Positions 43,077-51,287 of a stretch of 64,000 nucleotides of DNA are shown piece after piece. Position 1 is the stretch's first letter. Each line of letters begins with the position of its first letter. The stretch is from Aeromonas taiwanensis (GTDB lineage: Bacteria > Pseudomonadota > Gammaproteobacteria > Enterobacterales > Aeromonadaceae): contig NZ_CDDD01000030.1 of the NCBI RefSeq assembly GCF_000820165.1, positions 1 through 64,000 of the forward strand, read 5' to 3'. The notes beneath the pieces were generated by a model. It was not told the origin of the DNA, made no database searches, and worked only from the letters and a program-made list of their open reading frames with translations. The position numbers and the translations under genes are program-made.

Positions 43077-44987
43077 ATGTTCGCAAGCCTGACACTGAAA
43101 CAGAAAATTCTGGCCACCGTCATCCTCGCCGTCGCCCTCTCCTGCCTGCTGGTGGGGTATTTCAGCCAGCGTTCGGCACAGCAGCTGATCGAACAGCGCA
43201 TGTTCCAGCAGGAACTGCCCAACCTCACGCAGCGTATCGGCAAGGAGATCGAGAAAGATCTCACCTCGGTCGCGAACGCCGCCAGGCAGCTGGCCAACGA
43301 TCGCTTCGTGCTGGACTGGGTCGAGCGCGGCATGCCCAAGGAGCAGGAGGCCATCCTCATCAACCAGCTCAAGGACATGACGAGCCAGTACGGCCTCGTC
43401 ACCGCCTCCTTCGCCGATCGCCAGAGCGCGGCTTACTACAACCAGGACGGCTTCCTGCGTATCCTGAACCACGACCAGGACAACTGGTTCTACGACTACA
43501 CCAAGAGCGGCCAGGATCTGATGCTCAGCATCTTTCGCGAGACCAATGGCGAGGTGAAGCTGTTCGTCAACTTCCAGCAGAAGGATGGTCGCGGCCTCGC
43601 CGGCCTCGCCAAGTCCCTCGACAGCATGGTCAGCATGCTCGCCGATTTTCGCATCGGTGAGAGCGGCTTCGTCTTCATGACCGATGGCAGTGGCAAGGTG
43701 AAACTGCACCCGGACGCGGCCCGCATCGATCGGGACAACCTGACCCAGCTGGCAGAAGGCGGCAGCACCAACCTGCTGGCCAAGCAGCCTTTTGCCGCTA
43801 CCCACGCCAATGTCGACGGCCAGCCGGTGATCCTGGCCAGCAGCTATATCCCCCTGCTGGACTGGTATCTGGTAGCTCAGGTACCTGAAAACGAGATCTT
43901 TGCCGAGCTGGATCGGGCACGCCTGCATATCGTGCTGGTCAGCCTAGTCATCGCCGTCGGCATGGGGCTGCTCGGCGTGCTGCTGGCCGGCTCGGTCAGT
44001 CGCCCGCTCAACGAGCTGGCTCGCCTGTTCCGGGAACTCGGCAGCGGCGACGGCGATCTGACCCAGCGCCTCAAGGTCGATGGCCGTGACGAGCTGGCTC
44101 AGGTCGCCACCGGCTTCAACAACTTCGTCACCAAGATCCACGGCTCCATCGAGCAGGTCGCCAGCAACTCCCGTCAGCTGGCCGCCACCGCCAACGAGGT
44201 GGCCGCCAAGGCCCAGCTCACCCAGCACAACTGCACCGCCCAGCGGGATCGCACCGTCCAGGTCGCCACCGCCATCCACGAGATGGGGGCCACCGTCAGC
44301 GAGATCGCCGGCAATGCGTCCCTGGCTGCCGACGTCGCCAAGCAGGCCAACGAGCAGGCCGATGCGGGGGCCCAGGTCGTGGCCCAGGCCCGCCACGGCA
44401 TCGTCGGCCTCTCCGGCGAGATCGAGCAGGTCGCCGGGGTCATCGAGTCCCTGGCCAGCCAGACCGACTCCATCGGCAGCATCCTCGACACCATCCGCAG
44501 CATCTCCGAGCAGACCAACCTGCTGGCCCTTAATGCCGCCATCGAGGCCGCCCGCGCCGGTGAGCAGGGCCGCGGCTTCGCCGTGGTGGCCGACGAGGTA
44601 CGCAACCTCGCCAGCCGCTCCGCCGCCTCCACCGCCGAGATCCAGGTCATGATCAACAGCCTCCAGGAGCAGAGCGCCCGCGCCGTCAGTGCCATGGCCC
44701 AGGGCCGCAACCAGAGCCAGCTGGTGGTCACCCAGGCCGACGAGGCCAACGGGGCCCTCGATCAAATCACAGGCCACATCACCCAGATCAGCGACATGAA
44801 CATCCAGGTCGCCACCGCCACCGAGGAGCAGTCCAGCGTGGTCGGGGAGATCAACCGCAATGTGGAGGACATCAACCAGCTCACCATGGAGACGGCCGAC
44901 ATCGCTCACCAGCTCACCGAGTCCAGCCGCAGCCTGCAACAGCTCTCCGGCGAGCTCGACAAGCTGGTCGGCAACTTCCGGCTGTGA
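43077..44987 (+). CDS. Methyl-accepting chemotaxis protein, Cache type
   Basis: A 636-residue transmembrane receptor: helix one (about 8-28), a periplasmic Cache-type sensor (about 35-275, with [16 protein letters not shown] and a closing [17 protein letters not shown]), helix two (about 280-303), HAMP, and the methyl-accepting coiled coil. The kinase-contact tip reads [24 protein letters not shown]. There is no C-terminal NWETF-type pentapeptide. The last ~263 residues match the next gene almost exactly. A sigma-28 promoter precedes it. The ligand cannot be told. Confidence 0.93.
   Translation: MFASLTLKQKILATVILAVALSCLLVGYFSQRSAQQLIEQRMFQQELPNLTQRIGKEIEKDLTSVANAARQLANDRFVLDWVERGMPKEQEAILINQLKDMTSQYGLVTASFADRQSAAYYNQDGFLRILNHDQDNWFYDYTKSGQDLMLSIFRETNGEVKLFVNFQQKDGRGLAGLAKSLDSMVSMLADFRIGESGFVFMTDGSGKVKLHPDAARIDRDNLTQLAEGGSTNLLAKQPFAATHANVDGQPVILASSYIPLLDWYLVAQVPENEIFAELDRARLHIVLVSLVIAVGMGLLGVLLAGSVSRPLNELARLFRELGSGDGDLTQRLKVDGRDELAQVATGFNNFVTKIHGSIEQVASNSRQLAATANEVAAKAQLTQHNCTAQRDRTVQVATAIHEMGATVSEIAGNASLAADVAKQANEQADAGAQVVAQARHGIVGLSGEIEQVAGVIESLASQTDSIGSILDTIRSISEQTNLLALNAAIEAARAGEQGRGFAVVADEVRNLASRSAASTAEIQVMINSLQEQSARAVSAMAQGRNQSQLVVTQADEANGALDQITGHITQISDMNIQVATATEEQSSVVGEINRNVEDINQLTMETADIAHQLTESSRSLQQLSGELDKLVGNFRL
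44196..44987 (+). repeat. Chemoreceptor signalling repeat, copy A
   Basis: A 792-bp stretch nearly identical in nucleotide sequence to 45967-46758, with only scattered, mostly synonymous changes. It starts sharply after the HAMP/coiled-coil junction and ends at the stop codon. Flanking DNA is unrelated. The copies are in direct orientation 1,771 bp apart. Confidence 0.92.
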
Positions 44988-44991
44988 CATG

Positions 44992-45017
44992 AAGGGGCGC
45001 TGCAGCGCCCCTTTTTT
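44992..45017 (+). terminator. Terminator after the first chemoreceptor gene
   Basis: AAGGGGCGCTG/CAGCGCCCCTT hairpin followed by six T residues, 5 bases after the stop. Confidence 0.92.
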
Positions 45018-45021
45018 ACCG

Positions 45022-45070
45022 GGTCGGCAGGGAAGGCCGACCCCGGCACGACGGCAAACCGTCATGCCGG
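45022..45070 (+). other. Two tandem hairpins in the leader of the second chemoreceptor gene
   Basis: GGTCGGC/GCCGACC (45022-45042) is followed at once by CCGGCA-GACGG/CCGTC-TGCCGG (45043-45070, one mismatch). They lie between the upstream terminator and the second chemoreceptor start. No T-run follows, so they look like leader structure rather than terminators. Confidence 0.45.
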
Positions 45071-45111
45071 GTCGCTACACTCGCGACACAGCACCACACC
45101 AAGGAGTCATC

Positions 45112-46758
45112 ATGCTGGCAGGCAATCTCACCATCAAAAACCAACTCATCCTGGCCGTCACCGTGCCTTGTCTCGCCCTGCTGCTGGTGGGCGCCGCCAG
45201 TCTGCGCAGCATGGGCAGCATCAAGCAGCAGGCCGACGAGTTGTACCAGAATACCGCCACCCCCATGCGGGCCATGGCGGAAGTGGCTTCCCGCATCCCG
45301 CGCATGCGCGTCGGCATCGACATGATGCTGCTGCAGGACACCTCACTGCGCGACGAGAAGGGGGTACAAACCCGGGTCAAGGAGACCCGTGAGGAAGATA
45401 TTCCCGAGATGCGCCAGGCCATGGAGCAGGCCGTCAAGGCACAGGTTGATCCCGCCGCCCGGGCCGAGGCCCAGACCCTGCTCGATCAGTTCATCCAGAT
45501 GGAGCGCGAGGAGCTGAGCCCCATGCTGCAGGCACTGGAGCAGGATCAGATGGAGGTGGCTCGCACCCTTTACCGGGATCGCTACAGCCAGAGCTATGGC
45601 GTCATGCGCAAGGGGGCCAATGCCCTGCTCGACGGGCTGATCCGCCAGGCCCAGCATCGCAACGAGCTGAGCGAGAGCAGCTATGACAACGGGCGTAACC
45701 AGATGATCGCCATCATCGCCGTCGCCCTCTCCATCTCCTTGCTCGTCTCCGTCCTCATCCTGATAGGGCTGCGCCGCCGGGTCTCCTTCCTGCAGTCCCA
45801 CATCGGCGACGTGGCCCGCCATCTCGCCCTCGACAGCCGTGCCAGCCTCAGCGGCAAGGACGAGCTGGCCGACATTGCCCACAGTTTCAATCAGTTCGTC
45901 ACCCGCATTCACGGCGCCATCGAGCAGGTCGCCACCAACTCCCGTCAGGTGGCGGCCACCGCTGGCGAGGTGGCCGCCAAAGCCCAGCTCACCCAGCACA
46001 ACTGCACTGCCCAGCGGGATCGCACCGTCCAGGTCGCCACCGCCATCCACGAGATGGGGGCCACCGTCAGCGAGATTGCCGGCAATGCGTCCCTGGCTGC
46101 CGACGTCGCCAAGCAGGCCAACGAGCAGGCCGATGCAGGGGCCCAGGTCGTGGCCCAGGCGCGCCACGGCATCGTCGGTCTCTCCGGCGAGATCGAACAG
46201 GTCGCCGGCGTCATCGAGTCCCTGGCCAGCCAGACCGACTCCATCGGCAGCATCCTCGATACCATCCGCAGCATCTCCGAGCAGACCAACCTGCTGGCCC
46301 TCAATGCCGCCATCGAGGCCGCTCGTGCCGGTGAGCAGGGCCGCGGCTTCGCCGTGGTGGCCGACGAGGTGCGCAACCTTGCCAGCCGCTCCGCCGCCTC
46401 CACCGCCGAGATCCAGGTCATGATCAACAGCCTCCAGGAGCAGAGCGCCCGCGCCGTCAGTGCCATGGCCCAGGGCCGCAACCAGAGCCAGCTGGTGGTC
46501 ACCCAGGCCGACGAGGCCAACGGGGCCCTCGATCAAATCACAGGCCACATCACCCAGATCAGCGACATGAACATCCAAGTCGCTACCGCCACCGAGGAGC
46601 AGTCCAGCGTGGTCGGGGAGATCAACCGCAACGTAGAGGACATCAACCAGCTCACCATGGAGACGGCCGACATCGCCCACCAGCTCACCGAGTCCAGCCG
46701 CAGCCTGCAACAGCTCTCCGGCGAGCTCGACAAGCTGGTCGGCAACTTCCGGCTGTGA
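45112..46758 (+). CDS. Methyl-accepting chemotaxis protein, four-helix-bundle type
   Basis: A 548-residue receptor: helix one (about 12-32), a periplasmic all-helical sensor (about 35-195) of the Tar/4HB type, helix two (about 200-222), HAMP and signalling coiled coil. The sensor is unrelated to that of the upstream receptor, while the signalling part from about residue 285 to the end is identical in protein sequence. The ATG at 45112 follows AAGGAG. It has its own leader and terminator, so it is probably transcribed separately. Ligand unknown. Confidence 0.92.
   Translation: MLAGNLTIKNQLILAVTVPCLALLLVGAASLRSMGSIKQQADELYQNTATPMRAMAEVASRIPRMRVGIDMMLLQDTSLRDEKGVQTRVKETREEDIPEMRQAMEQAVKAQVDPAARAEAQTLLDQFIQMEREELSPMLQALEQDQMEVARTLYRDRYSQSYGVMRKGANALLDGLIRQAQHRNELSESSYDNGRNQMIAIIAVALSISLLVSVLILIGLRRRVSFLQSHIGDVARHLALDSRASLSGKDELADIAHSFNQFVTRIHGAIEQVATNSRQVAATAGEVAAKAQLTQHNCTAQRDRTVQVATAIHEMGATVSEIAGNASLAADVAKQANEQADAGAQVVAQARHGIVGLSGEIEQVAGVIESLASQTDSIGSILDTIRSISEQTNLLALNAAIEAARAGEQGRGFAVVADEVRNLASRSAASTAEIQVMINSLQEQSARAVSAMAQGRNQSQLVVTQADEANGALDQITGHITQISDMNIQVATATEEQSSVVGEINRNVEDINQLTMETADIAHQLTESSRSLQQLSGELDKLVGNFRL
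45967..46758 (+). repeat. Chemoreceptor signalling repeat, copy B
   Basis: Second copy of the 792-bp direct repeat at 44196-44987, ending at the stop codon of the second receptor. Identity falls quickly upstream of 45967. Confidence 0.92.
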
Positions 46759-46784
46759 CCCCTTCCCCCTCATTTTCTGGACCA

Positions 46785-46808
46785 GGGAGCCAACGCGCTC
46801 CCTTTTTT
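46785..46808 (+). terminator. Terminator after the second chemoreceptor gene
   Basis: GGGAGC/GCTCCC hairpin with a 6-base loop followed by six T residues. Confidence 0.88.
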
Positions 46809-46904
46809 CATGGCAACGGCAGGCCATGACGCAACGCCGCCAATTCGACTCAGGATTCCTGGCCGCAATGCTTCATAATCAGGGGAGAACCAAGGAGAAC
46901 GAGA

Positions 46905-47117
46905 ATGGGCAAACTGATGATGGTCATGGTACTGGGCGCACTGCTGTCGGCCTGCAGTAGCGGTCCGGTGCGAGTGCACGGCGCCGATGTCAGTGTGGAT
47001 GACACCCGGATCAGGGTCTACGACGGCCACCACGACCGCTATTACGACGACGATTATCATGGCGGCCAGCGGGGTCACTTCTGTCCACCGGGACAGGCCA
47101 AGAAAGGGCGCTGCTAG
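46905..47117 (+). CDS. Small lipoprotein, tandem copy 1
   Basis: A 70-residue precursor with a lipobox LLSAC (Cys17). After the lipid site comes SSGPVRVHGADVSVDD, then a short middle rich in Asp, His and Tyr, and a conserved end FCPPGQAKKGRC with two cysteines. It shares both ends with the next gene. No family is known to me. AAGGAG precedes the ATG. The mature part is about 53 residues and may bind metal or associate with cell wall; both are guesses. Confidence 0.72.
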   Translation: MGKLMMVMVLGALLSACSSGPVRVHGADVSVDDTRIRVYDGHHDRYYDDDYHGGQRGHFCPPGQAKKGRC

Positions 47118-47126
47118 CGCCTTTTT
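47105..47126 (+). terminator. Terminator overlapping the end of lipoprotein copy 1
   Basis: GGCGCT/AGCGCC hairpin followed by five T residues. The left arm lies in the last codons and the loop-right arm includes the TAG stop. Confidence 0.85.
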
Positions 47127-47346
47127 CATGCCCGTTCCCCGGGCGGAGCAGACCCTCTAACACATCACTGGCGAGCGCCATGATGCGCCGCCAACCACCG
47201 CCTCAACACGGCACGCACTTCCCCTCATGAAGGATGCTGGACTGGCTCATCGCGATGCCAGCGGCAAGTCGTGACGCAACACCATCAATCCGCCCCGGTA
47301 TTCATGGTGAACGGCAACATAATCAGGGGAAACACAGGAGGTTGTT

Positions 47347-47640
47347 ATGGACAAGCGGATTCTGATCGTACTGCTTGGCGCCTTGCTCAGCGGTTGCGCC
47401 AGTGGCCCGGTGCGGGTCCACGGCGCGGATTTCAGCGTGGATGACGCGCACATCCGGGTGAGCGACGGCTACTACCGTTACCATGTCGACCACTACTATC
47501 GTCATTACGACGATCACCATCACCACCACCGCGACAGGTACTATCGCGAACGGGACTACCGGGACCATTACGATGGTCATCACCACGGCGGCTATCGCTC
47601 GTTCTGCCCGCCGGGTCAGGCGAAGAAGGGACGCTGCTGA
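47347..47640 (+). CDS. Small lipoprotein, tandem copy 2
   Basis: A 97-residue precursor with lipobox LLSGC (Cys17), paralogous to copy 1. The N-terminal SGPVRVHGADFSVDDAHIRV and C-terminal FCPPGQAKKGRC are conserved, but the middle is 27 residues longer and extremely rich in His, Tyr, Arg and Asp, including a run of five His. The leader also matches copy 1 (TGACGCAAC and CATAATCAGGGGA at the same distances). A strong ribosome site AGGAGG precedes it. A metal-binding surface or envelope role is plausible but unproven. Confidence 0.72.
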   Translation: MDKRILIVLLGALLSGCASGPVRVHGADFSVDDAHIRVSDGYYRYHVDHYYRHYDDHHHHHRDRYYRERDYRDHYDGHHHGGYRSFCPPGQAKKGRC

Positions 47641-47665
47641 CGGCAAACCCCGAAAGACAGACGAC

Positions 47666-47693
47666 AAAAAGCCGCTCCATGGAGCGGCTTTTT
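47666..47693. terminator. Bidirectional terminator between the lipoprotein and lpdA
   Basis: AAAAAGCCGCTCC/GGAGCGGCTTTTT, a near-perfect palindrome with A- and T-runs, between convergent genes. Confidence 0.93.
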
Positions 47694-47710
47694 CACAGGC
47701 GGGAAGAAGC

Positions 47711-49135
47711 TTATTTCTTCTTGGCCTTGGCGTTCGGCAGGTCGGTGATGGAGCCTTCGAACACTTCGGCAGCCAGGCCCACGGACTCGTGCAGAGTCGG
47801 GTGAGCGTGGATGGTCAGTGCGATGTCTTCGGCGTCGGCACCCATCTCGATGGCCAGACCGATTTCACCCAGCAGTTCACCGCCGTTGGTACCCACGATG
47901 GCACCACCGATGACGCGGCCGCTCTCCTTGTCGAAGATCAGCTTGGTCATGCCATCGGCGCAGTCGGACGCGATGGCGCGACCGGACGCAGCCCACGGGA
48001 AGGTGGCGACTTCGAAGTTCAGGCCCTGTTGCTTGGCTTCCTTCTCGGTCAGACCGACCCAGGCCATCTCCGGCTCGGTGTAGGCGATGGACGGGATCAC
48101 TTTCGGGTCGAAGTAGTGCTTCTTGCCGGCGATGACTTCGGCCGCAACGTGGCCTTCGTGCACACCCTTGTGGGCCAGCATGGGCTGACCGACGATGTCA
48201 CCGATGGCGTGGATGTGAGCCACGTTGGTACGCAGCTGCTTGTCCACCTCGATGAAACCACGCTCGTTGACGGCAACGCCCGCCTTTTCGGCGTCCAGCA
48301 TCTTGCCGTTCGGCACACGACCCACGGCAACCAGCACGTTGTCGTAGCGCACCGGCTCGGCCGGGGCATGCTTGCCTTCGTAGGAGACGTACAGGCCGTC
48401 TTCACGGGCTTCAACTGCGGTGACCTTGGTCTCCAGCATGATGTTGAATTTCTTGGCAACGCGCTTGGTGTAGATCTTGACGATGTCTTTATCGGCAGCC
48501 GGTACCAGCTGGTCGGCAAATTCCACCACGTCGATCTCGGAGCCCAGGGAGGAGTACACGGTACCCATCTCCAGACCGATGATGCCGCCACCGATGACCA
48601 GCAGCTTGCCCGGTACGGTCGTCAGTTCCAGCGCATCGGTAGAGTCCCATACGCGGGGATCTTCATGGGGGATGAACGGCAGCTTCACCGGACGGGAACC
48701 CGCGGCGATGATGGCGTTGTCGAAGGTGACGGTGGTCTTGCCGTCGGCGCCTTCCACTTCCAGGGTGTTCGGGCCGGTGAACTTGCCGAAGCCGTTCACG
48801 ACCTGGACTTTACGCATCTTGGCCATGCCAGCCAGACCGCCGGTCAGCTGGTTGATGACCTTCTCTTTCCACAGACGCACCTTGTCGATGTCGGTCTGCG
48901 GGGCACCGAAGACGATGCCATGCTCGGCCAGCGCCTTGGCTTCTTCAATGACTTTGGCGACGTGCAGCAGTGCCTTGGACGGGATGCAACCCACGTTCAG
49001 GCAGACGCCACCCAGGGTGGAGTAACGCTCGACGATAATGGTATCCAGACCCAAGTCAGCCGCACGGAAGGCAGCGGAATAACCGGCAGGGCCAGCACCC
49101 AGTACTACGACCTGGGTTTTGATTTCTTTACTCAT
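47711..49135 (-). CDS. lpdA: Dihydrolipoamide dehydrogenase
   Basis: A 474-residue flavoenzyme, the E3 of pyruvate and 2-oxoglutarate dehydrogenases, and the same length as E. coli Lpd. FAD-binding VVVLGAGPAGYSAA, redox disulphide GGVCLNVGCIP (C45, C50), NAD-binding VIGGGIIGLEMG, and the C-terminal HAHPTLHES active-site His-Glu are visible. The second ATG of ATGATG gives the conserved MSKEIKTQ start at a better distance from AGAGG. A terminator after aceF separates it, so it likely also has its own promoter. Confidence 0.97.
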   Translation of the reverse strand: MSKEIKTQVVVLGAGPAGYSAAFRAADLGLDTIIVERYSTLGGVCLNVGCIPSKALLHVAKVIEEAKALAEHGIVFGAPQTDIDKVRLWKEKVINQLTGGLAGMAKMRKVQVVNGFGKFTGPNTLEVEGADGKTTVTFDNAIIAAGSRPVKLPFIPHEDPRVWDSTDALELTTVPGKLLVIGGGIIGLEMGTVYSSLGSEIDVVEFADQLVPAADKDIVKIYTKRVAKKFNIMLETKVTAVEAREDGLYVSYEGKHAPAEPVRYDNVLVAVGRVPNGKMLDAEKAGVAVNERGFIEVDKQLRTNVAHIHAIGDIVGQPMLAHKGVHEGHVAAEVIAGKKHYFDPKVIPSIAYTEPEMAWVGLTEKEAKQQGLNFEVATFPWAASGRAIASDCADGMTKLIFDKESGRVIGGAIVGTNGGELLGEIGLAIEMGADAEDIALTIHAHPTLHESVGLAAEVFEGSITDLPNAKAKKK

Positions 49136-49251
49136 CATGACCTCTTTGTCGTTCTTATATCCCCGGACAGCACAGTCTTATGCCAGACAAGGCGGCTGCA
49201 GCCGTGAAAAAAACGGGGCAAGTTTACAATCCTGTTAATGAAATGAGAAGC

Positions 49252-49278
49252 AAAAAGGGCGGGCTCTGGGCCCGCCCT
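49252..49278 (-). terminator. Terminator after aceF
   Basis: AGGGCGGG/CCCGCCCT hairpin followed by TTTTTG on the minus strand, 6 bases after the aceF stop. It separates aceEF from lpdA. Confidence 0.88.
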
Positions 49279-49283
49279 CTCAC

Positions 49284-51176
49284 TTACAGGACCAGTCGAC
49301 GAATGTCGGACAGTACACCACTCAGGGTGGTGATGAAGCGAGCACCGTCGGCGCCGTCGATGACGCGGTGGTCGTAGCTCAGAGCCAGCGGCAGCATCAG
49401 ACGCGGCACGAACTCTTTACCGTTCCACTTCGGCTTCATCTCGGACTTGGAGACGCCCAGGATGGCCACTTCCGGCGCGTTGACGATCGGGGTAAAGCTG
49501 GTACCACCGATGCCACCCAGGCTGGAAATGGTGAAGCAACCGCCCTGCATGTCGGCAGCGGTCAGCTTGCCGGCACGGGCCTTCTTGGAGATCTCGGCCA
49601 GATCGCGGGACAGCTCGTGGATGCCCTTCTTGTTGACGTCGCGAACCACCGGAACCACCAGACCGTTGGGGGTATCCACCGCCACACCGATGTGGATGTA
49701 CTTCTTCATGATCAGCTTGCTGCCGTCTTCGGACAGGGCGCTGCAGAAGCGCGGATGGGCTTCCAGGGCCTTGGCGGCGGCTTTCAGGATGAACACCAAC
49801 GGGGTGATCTTCACGTCCAGCTTCTGCTTCTCGGCCAGGATGTTCTGCTCTTTGCGGAACGCTTCCAGATCCGTGGTATCCGCTTCGTCGAACTGGGTGA
49901 CGTGGGGGATCATGGCCCAGTTGCGATGCAGGGCAGGACCGGAGATCTTCTGGATACGGGTCAGTTCCAGCTCTTCGACCGGGCCGAACTTGCTGAAATC
50001 AACCTTCGGCCAGGCCACGACGCTCATGCCGTTGCCAGTGCCGGTGCCAGCAGCCGGAGCGGACTCGGCGCGCTTGACCGCATCCTTCACGTAAGCCTGC
50101 ACGTCTTCTTTGACGATGCGACCCTTGCGACCGGAGGCTTTCACCTTGGCCAGGTTGACGCCGAACTCGCGTGCCAGACGGCGTACCGCCGGGGAGGCGT
50201 GGACGTAGGCATCGTTGGCCACGAAGTCGGAAGCGGCAGCAGCCTGGGCAACCGGCGCAGGGGCGGCGGCAACCGGAGCGGCAGCAACAGGCGCAGGGGC
50301 GGCGGCAGGAGCAGCCACGGCAGCCGGAGCGGCACCCGCCACTTCGAACACCATGATCAGGGAACCGGTAGAGACCTTGTCACCCGCCTTCACCTTGATC
50401 TCCTTGACCACACCGGCGAACGGTGCAGGCACTTCCATGGAGGCCTTGTCGCCTTCCACGGTGATCAGGGACTGGTCGGCTTCAACCTTGTCACCCACGG
50501 CCACCATGATCTCGGTGACTTCCACTTCGTCACCACCGATGTCCGGTACGTTGACGTCTTTCGCGCCGGCGGCAACCGGAGCGGCAGCCACGGGGGCGGC
50601 CGCAGGAGCCGGAGCGGCAGCAGCGGCCGGGGCAGCGCCCGCCACTTCGAATACCATCACCAGGGAACCGGTGGAGACCTTGGCACCGGCGGCAACCTTG
50701 ATCTCGACCACGCGACCGGCGAACGGTGCCGGCACTTCCATGGAGGCCTTGTCACCTTCCACGGCGATGATGGACTGGTCGGCTTCAACCATGTCGCCCA
50801 CGGCAACCATGATTTCAGTCACTTCGACTTCGTCACCACCGATGTCCGGTACGTTGACGTCCTGACGAGCGGCAGCGGCCGGAGCGGTGGCCGGCGCAGC
50901 AGCAACCGGGGCAGCAGCCTGGGCCGGAGCCGGTGCGGCAGCACCCTCGGCTTCGAAGACCATGATCTGGGAACCGGTGGCAACCTTGTCGCCCACCTTG
51001 ATCAGGATCTCTTTGACGATACCCGCGGCCGGAGCCGGGACTTCCATGGAAGCCTTGTCACCTTCCACGGCGATCAGGGACTGGTCCAGCTCGACCTTGT
51101 CACCCACGGCCACCATGATCTCGGTGACTTCAACTTCATCGGCACCGATATCCGGCACCATAATCTGTTTGGACAT
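49284..51176 (-). CDS. aceF: Dihydrolipoamide acetyltransferase (E2 of pyruvate dehydrogenase)
   Basis: A 630-residue E2, the same length as E. coli AceF. Three lipoyl domains carry the modified lysine in GDKASM at K41, K143 and K244, joined by Ala/Pro-rich flexible linkers. A peripheral-subunit-binding domain (about 330-365, [15 protein letters not shown]) and the catalytic domain follow, with DHRVIDG (H603, D607). The core forms a cubic 24-mer. It is 111 bases downstream of aceE in the same operon. Confidence 0.97.
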   Translation of the reverse strand: MSKQIMVPDIGADEVEVTEIMVAVGDKVELDQSLIAVEGDKASMEVPAPAAGIVKEILIKVGDKVATGSQIMVFEAEGAAAPAPAQAAAPVAAAPATAPAAAARQDVNVPDIGGDEVEVTEIMVAVGDMVEADQSIIAVEGDKASMEVPAPFAGRVVEIKVAAGAKVSTGSLVMVFEVAGAAPAAAAAPAPAAAPVAAAPVAAGAKDVNVPDIGGDEVEVTEIMVAVGDKVEADQSLITVEGDKASMEVPAPFAGVVKEIKVKAGDKVSTGSLIMVFEVAGAAPAAVAAPAAAPAPVAAAPVAAAPAPVAQAAAASDFVANDAYVHASPAVRRLAREFGVNLAKVKASGRKGRIVKEDVQAYVKDAVKRAESAPAAGTGTGNGMSVVAWPKVDFSKFGPVEELELTRIQKISGPALHRNWAMIPHVTQFDEADTTDLEAFRKEQNILAEKQKLDVKITPLVFILKAAAKALEAHPRFCSALSEDGSKLIMKKYIHIGVAVDTPNGLVVPVVRDVNKKGIHELSRDLAEISKKARAGKLTAADMQGGCFTISSLGGIGGTSFTPIVNAPEVAILGVSKSEMKPKWNGKEFVPRLMLPLALSYDHRVIDGADGARFITTLSGVLSDIRRLVL

Positions 51177-51287
51177 TGCGCTTTATCCTCTTGCGTGTAT
51201 CCGCGTGACGGGCTGACCTCGCTCACGCGTCTCTCGCGTTAACCTTTGCAAGGTCGCGCCGGATACCCGGCGCGACACTCGTTCCTC

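Noticed and set aside
50330..51176. Tandem DNA repeats in aceF
   Set aside because: These encode the three lipoyl domains and Ala/Pro linkers normal for AceF of this length.
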